Part shown: positions 50,884 through 60,206 of the stretch, in pieces
Position numbering within the stretch: position 1 is the stretch's first letter
Layout of the letters: every line of letters starts with the position of its first letter
DNA from: Tsuneonella rigui
GTDB taxonomy: Bacteria; Pseudomonadota; Alphaproteobacteria; Sphingomonadales; Sphingomonadaceae
Length of the DNA stretch: 64,000 nt
Reading direction: 5' to 3'
Assembly (NCBI RefSeq): GCF_003958625.1
Contig: NZ_RSEL01000005.1
Location: 124,001-188,000, forward strand
Program-made: the position numbers and the translations under genes
The notes under the pieces: model-generated
Seen by the model: the letters and a program-made list of their open reading frames with translations, nothing else
Database searches by the model: none
Told to the model about the DNA's origin: nothing

Positions 50884-50891
50884 ATGGTTAA
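50884..50891 (-). promoter_or_regulatory. Candidate CtrA half-site upstream of the amidase gene
   Basis: On the minus strand this reads TTAACCAT, the same octamer as at 14944-14951. It lies only eight bases before the amidase start codon, within the ribosome-binding region. No partner TTAA is seen at the expected distance, so support is weak. Confidence 0.3.
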
Positions 50892-51325
50892 GGCGTTGCG
50901 TCATGCGCGCGCAATATGGTTGCTCCCAATAACCCACGATGCTAGCACGCGGGCCGACCGGGGCGACTGCCCGATTGTGCCTGACGAAGCGCTCACTCAC
51001 GCGCCAAGCATGGGCCGGCCCGGCCACCGACCGACGCATCCGCGACGGTTCGTTACCAGGTTGACGCAAGTGATGAGCTTCCCCTCCCAGCAGATCGCGT
51101 CGCCGCCCTCGGGCGGCCGCGCGGGCTTCGCCGGCCGGGGCGCGTATCACGCGCACCAGCGCATCCTTGCAGACACATCATCCCGGCCCGCCGCCCTGCG
51201 CGCGGGCCGGTTCGTATTCGCCGCCCGGCTCTGCAAGCCGGCCGGCGGTTCACCCATAGCGCGCGCGCCCTCCCCTTCACTCGATGGAGATCGAGCCCGG
51301 CCGGCACGCGCACGGAGAAATTACA
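50892..51325 (+). other. Long GC-rich leader upstream of rne
   Basis: These 434 bases between the divergent amidase gene and rne contain no convincing gene. Several GC-rich inverted repeats occur near 51180-51255, for example GGCCCGC / GCGGGCC around 51184-51210. A long structured 5' untranslated region is known to autoregulate rne in enterobacteria. A similar role here is inference. TTGACG at 51061-51066 is a possible -35 without a clear -10. Confidence 0.4.
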
Positions 51326-53980
51326 ATGGCAACGCGCATGCTTATCGATGCGCGCCACCCGGAAGAAACCCGGGTGGCGGTGGTCCAAGGTAACCGGATC
51401 GAAGAATTCGATTTCGAGTCTGCCGAACACAAGCAGATCAAGGGCAATATCTATCTCGCCAAGGTCACTCGGGTAGAACCGAGCCTGCAGGCGGCGTTCG
51501 TCGATTTCGGCGGCAACCGGCACGGCTTCCTCGCCTTCAGCGAGATCCATCCGGACTACTACATGATCCCCAAGGAGGATCGCGAGCGCCTGCTGGCCGA
51601 GGAAGCCGCGGCGGCCGAAGAGGAAGCCGAGCTCCGCGCGCAGGAGGAAGAGGAAGGCCACTCTCCCGGCGAGGAATACGACGCCGATGACGAGACCGGC
51701 GAGTCGCTGGTCGAGGAAATCGCCGAAGACGGCGTCGAGGAAATCGACACCTCCGAGAAGGACGACGTCGCCACGATTGAAGGCGGCCACGTCGAAGACG
51801 GCGAAGACGACGAGCGTACCGACGAGGAGACCGACGGATCTAACGGCGATGATCGCCGTGGCCGCGGCCGCGGGCGCCGCCAGGGCAAAGGCGGCCGCAG
51901 CCGCGCCAAGGAAGTCGACGAAGTCCGCGCCAAGCGCATGGCGCTGCGCCGGCGCTACAAGATCCAGGACGTCATCCAGCGCCGCCAGGTGCTGCTGGTC
52001 CAGGTCGTCAAGGAAGAGCGCGGCAACAAGGGCGCCGCACTGACCACCTACCTCAGCCTCGCCGGTCGTTACTGTGTGCTGATGCCGAACTCGAGCCACG
52101 GCGGCGGCATCAGCCGCAAGATCAGCTCGGCAGCGGACCGCAAGCGGCTGAAGACGATCGTCAGCGACCTGTCGCTGCCGCGCTCGATGGGCCTGATCGT
52201 TCGCACTGCCGGCCTTCAGCGCACCAAGCCGGAGATCAAGCGTGACTTCGACTACCTCGCCCGGCTGTGGGACGAGATTCGCGAGACCACGCTAAAGTCC
52301 AGCGCGCCGGCGCTGATCCACTCGGACAGTGACCTGATCAAGCGCGCGATCCGCGACATATACAACAAGGAAATCGAAGAGGTCGTGGTCGAGGGCGAGC
52401 AGGGCTATCGCCTTGCCCGCGAGTTCATGAAGCTGTTGATGCCGAGCCACGCGCGGCGGGTGAAGGCGTACTCGGATCCCGTGCCGCTGTTCCAGCGCTA
52501 CGGTGCCGAGGATCAGCTGCGTGCGATGTACGATCCGGTCGTGCAGTTGAAGAGCGGCGGGTATCTCGTCATCAACCCGACCGAGGCGCTGGTGTCGATC
52601 GACATCAACTCGGGCCGCTCGACCAAGGAGCACGGGATCGAGGCGACCGCGCTCAACACCAACCTCGAAGCCGCGCGCGAGATCGCGCGTCAGTTGCGCC
52701 TGCGCGACATGGCTGGCCTGGTGGTGATCGACTTCATCGACATGGAGTACAACAACAACATCCGGAAGGTCGAAAAGGCCATGAAGGATGCGTTGAAGAA
52801 CGACCGCGCGCGCATCCAGGTCGGCCGCATCTCGGGCTTCGGTCTGATGGAGATGAGCCGCCAGCGCCTGCGCACCGGCGTGCTCGAGGCGACCACCCGT
52901 GAATGCCCGCACTGTGACGGCACCGGTTTGGTCCGCACGGCGTCGTCGGCCGGTCTCAGCGCCCTGCGCCTGATCGAGGACGAAGCGGCCAAGGGTCGCG
53001 GCACGGTGATCAGCCTGTTCGCCTCGACCGAGGCGGCGGTGTACCTGCTCAACGCCAAGCGCGCCGATCTCGCCGAAATCGAGGACCGCTACGGCGTCAA
53101 CGTCGAGGTCCTGCCGGAGGGCGAGCAGGAAGGCGCCAAGATGCGCGTCGCCAGCAGCGGCCCGCGCCCGACCACCCCGCCCAAGTTCGCGCCGATCGTC
53201 GACGAGATCGACGACGAGCCGATCGAGGACGAGGACGACTACGAGGCGGAAGCCGAGGAGCGGTCCGACGAGGACGAGCGTCCGCGCCGGAACAAGCGCC
53301 GCCGTGGCGGCCGCAACCGCCGCGATCGGGATGACGCGAACGGAAACGAAAGCGCCCTCGCGTCGAGCTCTGACGATGGCGCGGACGAAGAGGCCGGTGA
53401 GGCTCGCGCTGAGTACGCTGACGCGGAAGGCGACGAGGACAAGCCCCGCAAGCGTCGCCGCCGGGGTGGCCGGCGCAGGCGCGGCCGCGGTCGCGGCGAA
53501 GGCGATGAGGCTGTCGCCGGTGAAGAGACCGAAGCAATCGACGAGACCGTAGGCGAGCAGCTGTCCGACGACATCGCGGTCGTCGCGGAGCCGAGCGACG
53601 AAGGCGCCGCCGAAGAGCAGCCCAAGAAGCGTTCGCGCCGCAAGAAGGCCGAGGCCGAGCCCGTCGCGGAGGTCGCAGCGGCTCCGGAGCCTGAAGCGAC
53701 TGCTCCCGAGGCGACCGAAGAGAAGCCAAAGCGCAGCCGCCGGAAGAAGGCTGAACCCGAGGCGGTTGAGGCCGCTGCTCCGGTTCCCGCCGAAGATGCT
53801 CCGACCAAGCCGAAGCGTTCGCGCGCGAAGAAGGCCGCGCCCGAGGCAGCTCCCGCGGAGGCAGTCAGCGCCGATCCCGTCACCGCGCCTGCAGAGGAGA
53901 CGGTGACAGCTGAAGCCGAGGAGCCCGCCTCGCAGCCGGCCAAGCGCGGCGGCTGGTGGCAGCGCACCTTCGGCGAGTGA
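51326..53980 (+). CDS. rne: Ribonuclease E
   Basis: The product has 884 residues. The S1 domain is split by an acidic insertion (about 85-208, very rich in Glu/Asp, ending in an Arg/Gly run). The catalytic core follows, with VSIDINSGRST and LVVIDFIDMEYNNN (metal-binding Asp residues) and the zinc-link CPHCDGTG. From about 620 the C-terminus is a scaffold region with acidic blocks and Arg-rich RGGRRRRGRGRG plus repeated KRSRRKK/KPKRSR motifs, likely binding RNA and degradosome partners. ATG 51326 has GGAGAAA upstream; MEIEPGRH at 51284 is less likely. Confidence 0.96.
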   Translation: MATRMLIDARHPEETRVAVVQGNRIEEFDFESAEHKQIKGNIYLAKVTRVEPSLQAAFVDFGGNRHGFLAFSEIHPDYYMIPKEDRERLLAEEAAAAEEEAELRAQEEEEGHSPGEEYDADDETGESLVEEIAEDGVEEIDTSEKDDVATIEGGHVEDGEDDERTDEETDGSNGDDRRGRGRGRRQGKGGRSRAKEVDEVRAKRMALRRRYKIQDVIQRRQVLLVQVVKEERGNKGAALTTYLSLAGRYCVLMPNSSHGGGISRKISSAADRKRLKTIVSDLSLPRSMGLIVRTAGLQRTKPEIKRDFDYLARLWDEIRETTLKSSAPALIHSDSDLIKRAIRDIYNKEIEEVVVEGEQGYRLAREFMKLLMPSHARRVKAYSDPVPLFQRYGAEDQLRAMYDPVVQLKSGGYLVINPTEALVSIDINSGRSTKEHGIEATALNTNLEAAREIARQLRLRDMAGLVVIDFIDMEYNNNIRKVEKAMKDALKNDRARIQVGRISGFGLMEMSRQRLRTGVLEATTRECPHCDGTGLVRTASSAGLSALRLIEDEAAKGRGTVISLFASTEAAVYLLNAKRADLAEIEDRYGVNVEVLPEGEQEGAKMRVASSGPRPTTPPKFAPIVDEIDDEPIEDEDDYEAEAEERSDEDERPRRNKRRRGGRNRRDRDDANGNESALASSSDDGADEEAGEARAEYADAEGDEDKPRKRRRRGGRRRRGRGRGEGDEAVAGEETEAIDETVGEQLSDDIAVVAEPSDEGAAEEQPKKRSRRKKAEAEPVAEVAAAPEPEATAPEATEEKPKRSRRKKAEPEAVEAAAPVPAEDAPTKPKRSRAKKAAPEAAPAEAVSADPVTAPAEETVTAEAEEPASQPAKRGGWWQRTFGE

Positions 53981-54954
53981 CGACCAGCGAAGCCGCCGCC
54001 GCGCCCCCGGCTCACCACCGGGCCGGCGGCGGCTTTCGCAATCCTCCCGGCAGTCCGCGCCAGACCGCCACGCTGCGCGATTTCCTGCGCTTCATGCTGG
54101 TCGATATGCGCCGCGCGAAGGTGCCGGCCATCCCTGCCGGCCATGTCGCACCCACCGCGCCCGACCTTGCCGCGCTTAGGGAAAACGAAATCGCCTGGCT
54201 TGGCCACGCTTGCTTTGCCTTGCGCATGGCCGGCGAGCTGGTCCTGACCGATCCCTATCTGGGTCCAACCGCTGGTCCGTTCGGATTGGGACCGAAGCGG
54301 TTCATCGCCTCGCCCATCGCGGCGCGTGAGCTACCCCGCGTCGACCTGATCGCGATCAGCCACAATCACTACGACCACATCGATGTCGGCGCGCTCGAGG
54401 CCTATCGCTGGCGGGAAGAGACGCCGGTGATTTGTCCGCTCGGAGTGGCATCACTCATCCGCCGGTGCGGTTTCACCACGGTAATCGAGCTCGACTGGTG
54501 GCAGGATTGGCAGCTCGACGGACTGGCTGTGACCTGTTTGCCCGCCGTGCACTTCTCCGGCCGCGGTCCGTTCGATCGCAACCGCACGTTGTGGTGCAGT
54601 TTCGCCTTCCAGTCCGACAGCCGCAAAGTGTGGTTTGGTGGCGATACCGCGCCGGGTGCGGTGTTCCGCGAGATCGGCGAGCGCGCAGGCCCGTTCGACC
54701 TCGCGATCGTCGGCATCGGCGCCTACGAGCCGCGCTCGATCATGCAAGCCAGCCACGCCACGCCCGAGGAGGCCATCGGCATCGCCCGAGACCTGAAAGC
54801 GCGCACCGCATTGGGCATGCATTGGGGCACGATCATGCTCACACCCGAGGATCCGTTCGAGGCGCCCGAGCGCTTCCGCACGGCCGCGCTCGAGCAGCAA
54901 TTCGGGGAGGCCAATGCGTTGACCATGCCGATCGGCGGCGTGCGGGCGTTCTGA
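53977..54954 (+). CDS. NAPE-PLD-like metallo-beta-lactamase-fold hydrolase
   Basis: The product has 325 residues. The zinc motif ISHNHYDHIDVGALEAY is followed by HFSGRGPFDRNRTLWCSF, VWFGGDTAPG and MHWGTIMLTPEDP. WLGHACFALRMAGELVLTDPYLGP is typical of the UlaG/NAPE-PLD branch, which hydrolyses phosphodiester or lactone bonds. The start is GTG 53977, overlapping the rne stop as GTGA. Its N-terminal 40 residues are Pro/Ala-rich. It is followed by a nucleotidyltransferase-like gene five bases later. Confidence 0.87.
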   Translation: MTTSEAAAAPPAHHRAGGGFRNPPGSPRQTATLRDFLRFMLVDMRRAKVPAIPAGHVAPTAPDLAALRENEIAWLGHACFALRMAGELVLTDPYLGPTAGPFGLGPKRFIASPIAARELPRVDLIAISHNHYDHIDVGALEAYRWREETPVICPLGVASLIRRCGFTTVIELDWWQDWQLDGLAVTCLPAVHFSGRGPFDRNRTLWCSFAFQSDSRKVWFGGDTAPGAVFREIGERAGPFDLAIVGIGAYEPRSIMQASHATPEEAIGIARDLKARTALGMHWGTIMLTPEDPFEAPERFRTAALEQQFGEANALTMPIGGVRAF

Positions 54955-54959
54955 GCCGG

Positions 54960-55781
54960 ATGGCCGTCTCCGCCCTTGTCCTCGCGGGTTCTCGCCCCGG
55001 TCCCGATCCGCTCCTTGCTGGGACCGGGCTTGCGAGTAAGGCCCAACTGCCGATCGCCGGCGTCCCGATGCTGGCGCGCGTCCTCACCGCGCTCCAGACC
55101 GCGCCGGATGTCGGCAAGATCACCGTGGTGGCGCAAGATACCGCGCCCCTCGCCGCCGATCCGCAGGTCGCCGATGCCGCTGCTGGTGTTGCATGGCTCG
55201 ACTCCCCCGGGTCGATTGCCGACGCGGTGCGGGCCGCGATCGAAACCGCGGACGGACCATTGTTCGTGACCACGGCGGATAACGTTCTCCTCACCCCGGC
55301 GATAATCGCGCAGTTCCTGGCCGACGCCAACGGCAGCGATGTCGCAGTCGGCCTCGTCGAGCGCCGCTCGATCGCCGCGGCTGGCCATTCGACCCAGCGC
55401 ACCTGGCTCAAGTTCCGCGGAGGGCAGTGGTCGGGCGCGAACCTGTTCTACCTCGGCGGGCCGCAAGCCCTGCCGCTGGTCGAGTTCTGGCGCGGGCTGG
55501 AGCAGGATCGCAAAAAGGGGATGAAGATCGTCGGCGCGGTCGGTCCGTTGATGTTGCTCGGGGCGCTATTGCGGGTGGTCGACATCCACGGGTTTGCCGG
55601 GCGCGTCGCGCGGCGGTTCGGCCTTAATGGCAAGGTTGTGCCAATGGCAGACGCCGCCGCCTGCATCGATGCCGACAAGCCCGCCGATATCCCGGTGATC
55701 GAAGCGATCCTGGCGCAGCGTCAGGCTGCGGCGAGAGCCTCGTCTACCGCTGCCAGCGCGAGCGCCAGTTCCTCGTCGTAA
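54960..55781 (+). CDS. MobA-like NTP transferase family protein
   Basis: The product has 273 residues. The N-terminal nucleotide-binding segment is ALVLAGSRPGPDPLLAGTGLASKAQLPIAG, with the LAG-x-R and Lys of NTP transferases, followed by TTADNVLLT (metal-binding Asp) and SGANLFYLGG. It probably transfers a nucleotidyl group to a phosphorylated sugar or alcohol; the acceptor is unknown. The last 20 residues are a Ser/Ala run, and this 3' end overlaps the convergent kinase gene by 61 bases. Confidence 0.77.
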   Translation: MAVSALVLAGSRPGPDPLLAGTGLASKAQLPIAGVPMLARVLTALQTAPDVGKITVVAQDTAPLAADPQVADAAAGVAWLDSPGSIADAVRAAIETADGPLFVTTADNVLLTPAIIAQFLADANGSDVAVGLVERRSIAAAGHSTQRTWLKFRGGQWSGANLFYLGGPQALPLVEFWRGLEQDRKKGMKIVGAVGPLMLLGALLRVVDIHGFAGRVARRFGLNGKVVPMADAAACIDADKPADIPVIEAILAQRQAAARASSTAASASASSSS

Positions 55782-56425
55782 GGCATCGTCGCGTCGAGAT
55801 CGACGATCCGCGCTCCGTGGAAACGGAGCTGCGGCACCGTGGCGACCTTCTGCTCGATCAACTTGCGATCGTGATCTGGCTTGCGCGCCATCACCGTATC
55901 GACGTCGATGTTGAGCCGGATGACCAGGGTCGGCACCCAGATCGCCATACCGGCATAGAGCGCGCGCTCACGATGCTGAAGCGCCGCGATGGCCGCGTTC
56001 GGCGCCTTGCCGGCCAGGATCGGCCCGTCGTGCAGGCCAGGCACCTCAAGCTGCGGATAGCGATCGGTGACGATCGTCACCCCTTCCCTGCGCCGCTCCA
56101 GCAAGGCATCGAACCGCGCGCGCCGCTTGCGTGAGCGGCGCAGCGCATAACGCGCCGCCAGCATCCCGGGGATTGTCGCCTGCGGATCGCGCAGGGTATC
56201 GGCCATCCCTTCGAGATAACGCTGCAGCGGCGCGCCGATCAGCGGCCAGCGGCCGATCGCCCTGCCCTGCTCACCGGAGCCGAGCCCGAGATAGCCCATC
56301 TCGGTTGGACGGCTCTTCGCGACATGCGCGAGGATGTCGGCCGCCAGGGTCGACTTGCCCGACCCGTCGCTGCCGACCACCGCGATCAGCGGCGCGACCG
56401 GACGCTCATCGCGCACGGTCGCCAC
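55721..56425 (-). CDS. P-loop kinase, thymidylate-kinase-like
   Basis: The product has 234 residues. Walker A is GSDGSGKST near residue 20. TDRYPQLEVPGLHDGP and RLNIDVDTVMARKPDHD resemble the LID and base regions of thymidylate or other nucleoside-monophosphate kinases. It is not a canonical Tmk, and a role in sugar-nucleotide or polymer metabolism is possible. GTG 56425 follows the ICMT-like gene's stop by two bases. Its 3' end overlaps the NTP-transferase gene tail to tail. Confidence 0.77.
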   Translation of the reverse strand: MATVRDERPVAPLIAVVGSDGSGKSTLAADILAHVAKSRPTEMGYLGLGSGEQGRAIGRWPLIGAPLQRYLEGMADTLRDPQATIPGMLAARYALRRSRKRRARFDALLERRREGVTIVTDRYPQLEVPGLHDGPILAGKAPNAAIAALQHRERALYAGMAIWVPTLVIRLNIDVDTVMARKPDHDRKLIEQKVATVPQLRFHGARIVDLDATMPYDEELALALAAVDEALAAA

Positions 56426-56427
56426 GC

Positions 56428-57159
56428 TCAGCTCAGTTCCTTGAAGAACCCGATCATCTTGAGGCCGCCGATGACGAAGCGCACGACGATCAGCGCGGCG
56501 TAGGCATAGACCCACGAACCGTGCAGCGCGGCAACGTCGAAGCCGGTCCGCGCCCACCAGGTGAGGAACACGCCGGTCGCCAGCAGGAACAGCTTGTTCT
56601 GTTCGCGCCAGATCATCCGCTTCCACCAGAACGGGTACTTCGGCGGCACCCATCCGTGAAAGCGCGGCATCAGCGAGGGTACGTCCTTGGCCCATGCGGC
56701 ATGTGCCTCGCCGAACTTGCCGCGCAGGAATTCTTCCTCGTAAGTCGAGATCCGCTCGTAGATCAGCACCCCGAGCAGGAACACCAGCGCGCCGAACACC
56801 CAGCTACCCGACAGCATCGCGAGCCCGGTGAAGTTTAGGATGCGGCCAACGTAGAGCGGGTTGCGCACCAGGCTGTAAGGCCCGGTCGTATTCAGCTCCG
56901 AGGCCTCGGCCGCAACCTTGGCGCGGCCCGAGGTGCCCAGGGCAGCCCACCCACTGGTAAACACACGCACAAGCGCGCCCAGGCTGGCGACGCCGAGCGA
57001 CAGCCAGAACCACGCGCAATCGCCCTCCATCGTGCGGAACGGTCCCATGTCGCGGGTGCACCACGCGATCAGCGTCGCAATCGCGATGACCGTGTAGATG
57101 TAGGTGCCGCGGATGAAGAACAGGCGCTTGCCGCTGCGGGCGAGTTCGTGCTGGTACAT
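56428..57159 (-). CDS. Isoprenylcysteine carboxyl methyltransferase-family membrane protein
   Basis: The product has 243 residues with about five to six membrane helices. The ICMT/PEMT signature GPYSLVRNPLYVGRILNFTGLAM and a following YEEEFLRGKFGEAH segment form the SAM site of this fold. Bacterial members methylate lipids or small molecules; the substrate is unknown. It lies between the flippase and the P-loop kinase on the same strand. Confidence 0.85.
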   Translation of the reverse strand: MYQHELARSGKRLFFIRGTYIYTVIAIATLIAWCTRDMGPFRTMEGDCAWFWLSLGVASLGALVRVFTSGWAALGTSGRAKVAAEASELNTTGPYSLVRNPLYVGRILNFTGLAMLSGSWVFGALVFLLGVLIYERISTYEEEFLRGKFGEAHAAWAKDVPSLMPRFHGWVPPKYPFWWKRMIWREQNKLFLLATGVFLTWWARTGFDVAALHGSWVYAYAALIVVRFVIGGLKMIGFFKELS

Positions 57160-57208
57160 GGGAGTGGGGTCGCCGTGCTGGCCCGCCGCGAATGCGCGCG
57201 CGGGCGAG

Positions 57209-57240
57209 GAAAATCCGGCGCGCCCTTAGCGGGAGGCGCC
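57209..57240 (-). terminator. Possible intrinsic terminator after the flippase gene
   Basis: Read on the minus strand, an imperfect GC stem GGCGC / GCGCC around GCTAA (57217-57240) is followed by GGATTTTCC. It lies just after the flippase stop and before the ICMT-like gene. The T-run is short, so partial termination is more likely than complete. Confidence 0.4.
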
Positions 57241-57248
57241 CCGTTTCG

Positions 57249-58805
57249 TCAATGGACCGGGGTCCCCGCCCGGACGAGCCGCAGGCGCAGCGCCACCTTG
57301 CCGAGCGAAGCGCGATCGTCCAGCGGCAACGAGATCCGCAGCGACGCCCAGATCGACAGCGCGCCGATCACGATGATCGCCGGGATGGCCAGCTCGTTGG
57401 TCAACGCGACGTCCGCGATGTCCGCTGCGATGCCGCCGATCAGCGCGATCGCGGCGACCTTCAGCGTGACGAGCGGAAAGCGCCGGTCGAAGGGATGCAA
57501 GTTCTCAGTCACGAGGAGCTGGATCATCGGGATAAGGGCCATGGTCACGAAGCCGATCGCCATCGCGAGGGTGATGCCAGTGAGCGCATCGAGAGGTCCC
57601 ACAATCTCGCGCCCCGCCAGCACCGCGACCGCAACGCCGAACACACTGGCGGTGATCTGGTGCTTATAGTGCGCGATGACCTGCAGGACTGGCAGCGAGA
57701 TACCCACCACCGCTTCCAGCGCACGGCCGAAGACCAGGATCACCACGGCCGCAGCAGCCACGTCGGCCTGTCCGCCGAACAGGCTCAGGATCGAATAACG
57801 CCCTCCAGCGATGACCGCCGCCAGCGGAAAGGCGATCGCGACGATCACCCGGACCGCGTAACTGTAGATCGCGGCCACTTGCGCGCGGTCGGCCTTCTCC
57901 GCACTCGCCGCGAGGGGAGCCATCACGTACACGAAGGCGATCCGCACTAGTTGCACCACGCTCGAGAGCTTGCGGGCGATGGTGAACAGCCCCGATGCCT
58001 TTGCGCCGGCCGCGCCAGGCAGCAACTGGTTGAGGATCAGCGCCGGGGATTCGCTGAAGATCCGCGCGACGATATTCGACGGCAGCACCGACAGGCCCGC
58101 CCAGAAGGTATGCCGCGCGCACTCGCCCCACCAAGCCCCGGTAAACAGGAGATCGAGGCGGTAGTACTGGCGCAGAAGCCGCACGCACAGGATTGCGGTG
58201 AGGAACAGAGAAATGATGTGCGCGATGAACAGCCCGCGCAGGCCCATCCCCAGTAGGAAGAACAACCCCGCCAGCACGAGGCGGATGATCTGCTCCCACA
58301 CGATCCTGAGACGGATTTCCGCGCCGAACACCATGCGTGCTCGAAGCGCCGAGGTGGCGATCTCGACAAACGCCCACAGCGGCAGGGTCCAGATGAACAG
58401 GCGCACCGCCGGTATCAGCAGGTGCTCGTCGTCTTCGGCGACGTTGAGCAGCGGCGCGAGATCGGCCGCGTAGAACGAGATCAGCGCGGCAATCACGATG
58501 CACGGCCCCACCCCGAACAGCATTGCTGTGCGCAGCGCCTCCGCCGCCTCTTCGTCGGTCGCGGACTTCGGCACGGTGCGCTGCATTGCGCTGGTCATAC
58601 CGAGGTCGAAGATGTTCTCGATCAGGTTCACCGTCGACCACATCACCGCGTACATGCCGTATCCGGCCAGGCCGAACATCAGCACGTAGAGCGGCTGCGC
58701 GACGATCTCGACCACCGCACCCATGCGCGCGAGGATCGTCGAGCCGAGCCCGCGGGCTACGCGGCGGCTGTCGATGCTTTCGGGGGGAGTCTCGCTGTCG
58801 CTCAT
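57249..58805 (-). CDS. Oligosaccharide flippase (MOP superfamily, Wzx-like)
   Basis: The product has 518 residues with about 12-14 membrane helices, typical of lipid-linked saccharide flippases. The start SRRVARGLGSTILARMGAVVEIVAQPLYVLMFGLAGYGMY and the segment SGLFTIARKLSSVVQLVRIAFVYVMAPLAA fit the polysaccharide-biosynthesis family. It would move a lipid-linked glycan across the inner membrane. ATG 58805 is used. It is divergent from sdhB across 155 bases with no other gene. No glycosyltransferase lies next to it. Confidence 0.87.
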   Translation of the reverse strand: MSDSETPPESIDSRRVARGLGSTILARMGAVVEIVAQPLYVLMFGLAGYGMYAVMWSTVNLIENIFDLGMTSAMQRTVPKSATDEEAAEALRTAMLFGVGPCIVIAALISFYAADLAPLLNVAEDDEHLLIPAVRLFIWTLPLWAFVEIATSALRARMVFGAEIRLRIVWEQIIRLVLAGLFFLLGMGLRGLFIAHIISLFLTAILCVRLLRQYYRLDLLFTGAWWGECARHTFWAGLSVLPSNIVARIFSESPALILNQLLPGAAGAKASGLFTIARKLSSVVQLVRIAFVYVMAPLAASAEKADRAQVAAIYSYAVRVIVAIAFPLAAVIAGGRYSILSLFGGQADVAAAAVVILVFGRALEAVVGISLPVLQVIAHYKHQITASVFGVAVAVLAGREIVGPLDALTGITLAMAIGFVTMALIPMIQLLVTENLHPFDRRFPLVTLKVAAIALIGGIAADIADVALTNELAIPAIIVIGALSIWASLRISLPLDDRASLGKVALRLRLVRAGTPVH

Positions 58806-58960
58806 CGGACAGCGGCGCCGTATCGGCAAATCGGGCGGAGGGAAAGCATGGCCGTGCAATCAGGTGTTTGGATGTTGCGGTTATGACAATCGCCCGCCCT
58901 TGCCCTCTTGACCCGACGCGTTAGAGAGACCGCGACCGACACCTCGCAGGACCGCCGCCG

Positions 58961-59743
58961 ATGGCCACCTTCACGCTGCCCAAGAACTCCAAGATCAACG
59001 GCAAGGGGCGCAGCCACCGCGCCGAGGGCGCCCAGCGGATCAAGTCCTTCCGCATCTATCGTTTCGACCCCGATAGCGGCGAGAACCCGCGCTACGACAC
59101 GTTCGAGATCGACCTCGACGACTGCGGGCCGATGGTCCTCGACGCGCTGATCAAGATCAAGAACGAGATCGATCCCACGCTCACCTTCCGCCGCTCGTGC
59201 CGCGAGGGCATCTGCGGGTCGTGCTCGATGAACATGAACGGCCGCAACGGCCTCGCTTGCACCACCGCGATGGAGGACCTCGACGGCGACGTGCGGATCA
59301 CCCCGCTGCCGGCGATGCACGTGATCAAGGATCTGGTCCCCGATTTCACGCACTTCTACGCGCAGTACGCCTCGATCAAGCCGTGGCTGCAGACCGTCAC
59401 CCCGACGCCCTCGGGCAAGGAGCGGCTGCAGAGCCCTGAGCAGCGCGAGCGCCTCGATGGTCTTTACGAGTGCATCCTGTGCGCATGCTGCTCGACGGCG
59501 TGCCCCAGCTATTGGTGGAACGCCGACCGCTTCCTCGGCCCGGCTGTCCTGCTCCAGGCTTATCGCTGGCTGGCCGATAGCCGCGACGAGATGACCGGCG
59601 AGCGGCTCGAAGCGCTGGAGGACCCGTTCCGCCTCTACCGCTGCCACACGATCATGAACTGCGCCAACGTCTGCCCGAAGGGTCTGAGCCCGGCCAAGGC
59701 GATCGCCGAAATCAAGAAGCTGCAGGTCGAAAAGCACGCCTGA
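58961..59743 (+). CDS. sdhB: Succinate dehydrogenase iron-sulfur subunit
   Basis: The product has 260 residues. The [2Fe-2S] motif is in [22 protein letters not shown]; the [4Fe-4S] and [3Fe-4S] motifs are [12 protein letters not shown] and CANVCPKGL with the preceding Cys in YRCHTIMNC. It links the flavoprotein SdhA to the membrane anchor in complex II. sdhC, sdhD and sdhA are not upstream; a flippase lies there on the opposite strand. The gene therefore has its own promoter, within 58806-58960. Confidence 0.97.
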   Translation: MATFTLPKNSKINGKGRSHRAEGAQRIKSFRIYRFDPDSGENPRYDTFEIDLDDCGPMVLDALIKIKNEIDPTLTFRRSCREGICGSCSMNMNGRNGLACTTAMEDLDGDVRITPLPAMHVIKDLVPDFTHFYAQYASIKPWLQTVTPTPSGKERLQSPEQRERLDGLYECILCACCSTACPSYWWNADRFLGPAVLLQAYRWLADSRDEMTGERLEALEDPFRLYRCHTIMNCANVCPKGLSPAKAIAEIKKLQVEKHA

Positions 59744-59744
59744 G

Positions 59745-60206
59745 GTGGAGCGCGAAGAAGACAAGCGCTTCTTCCGCTACAAGCCGGCGGAGGACCACCC
59801 GGGCTGGTACACCTGGAACATCATCGACGAGACCCGCTTCAACCACGCGGTGATGGGCCCGATGCTTATCCGGCTCGAAGGCGACAAGTGCCGGGTCCGC
59901 ATGACGCCCGAGCGCAAGCACTCCAACCTGCAGGACATGATCCACGGTGCGGTGACGCTGGCGTTGATCGATATCTCGCTGTTCGCCGGGATGCGCACGC
60001 TCACTGACAACGAAGGCGCGCGGGCGGTGACGCTGGAGCTGTCGACCCAGTTCATCGGCGCGGGGCGGATGGAAGAACCGCTCGATTCGGTGGTCGAGGT
60101 GCTGCGCGAGACCGGGCGCATGGTCTTCATGCGCGGGCAGGTCGAACAGGCTGAGCACCTCGTCGCGTCGTTCTCGGGACTGGTTCGCAAGGCGCCCCGG
60201 CCGTGA
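59745..60206 (+). CDS. PaaI-type hotdog thioesterase
   Basis: The product has 153 residues of hotdog fold, with HSNLQDMIHGAVTLALIDISLFAGM as the active-site helix region and VTLELSTQFIGAGRMEEPLDSVVEVLRETGRMVFMRGQV in the sheet. It hydrolyses acyl-CoA thioesters of unspecified chain. The start is GTG 59745, one base after the sdhB stop, and its stop overlaps the zapE GTG. Confidence 0.88.
   Translation: MEREEDKRFFRYKPAEDHPGWYTWNIIDETRFNHAVMGPMLIRLEGDKCRVRMTPERKHSNLQDMIHGAVTLALIDISLFAGMRTLTDNEGARAVTLELSTQFIGAGRMEEPLDSVVEVLRETGRMVFMRGQVEQAEHLVASFSGLVRKAPRP

Noticed and set aside
51284-51325. Upstream ATG extending RNase E by 14 residues
   Set aside because: No ribosome site precedes it, and MATRMLIDARHPEE is the usual N-terminus with GGAGAAA correctly spaced.
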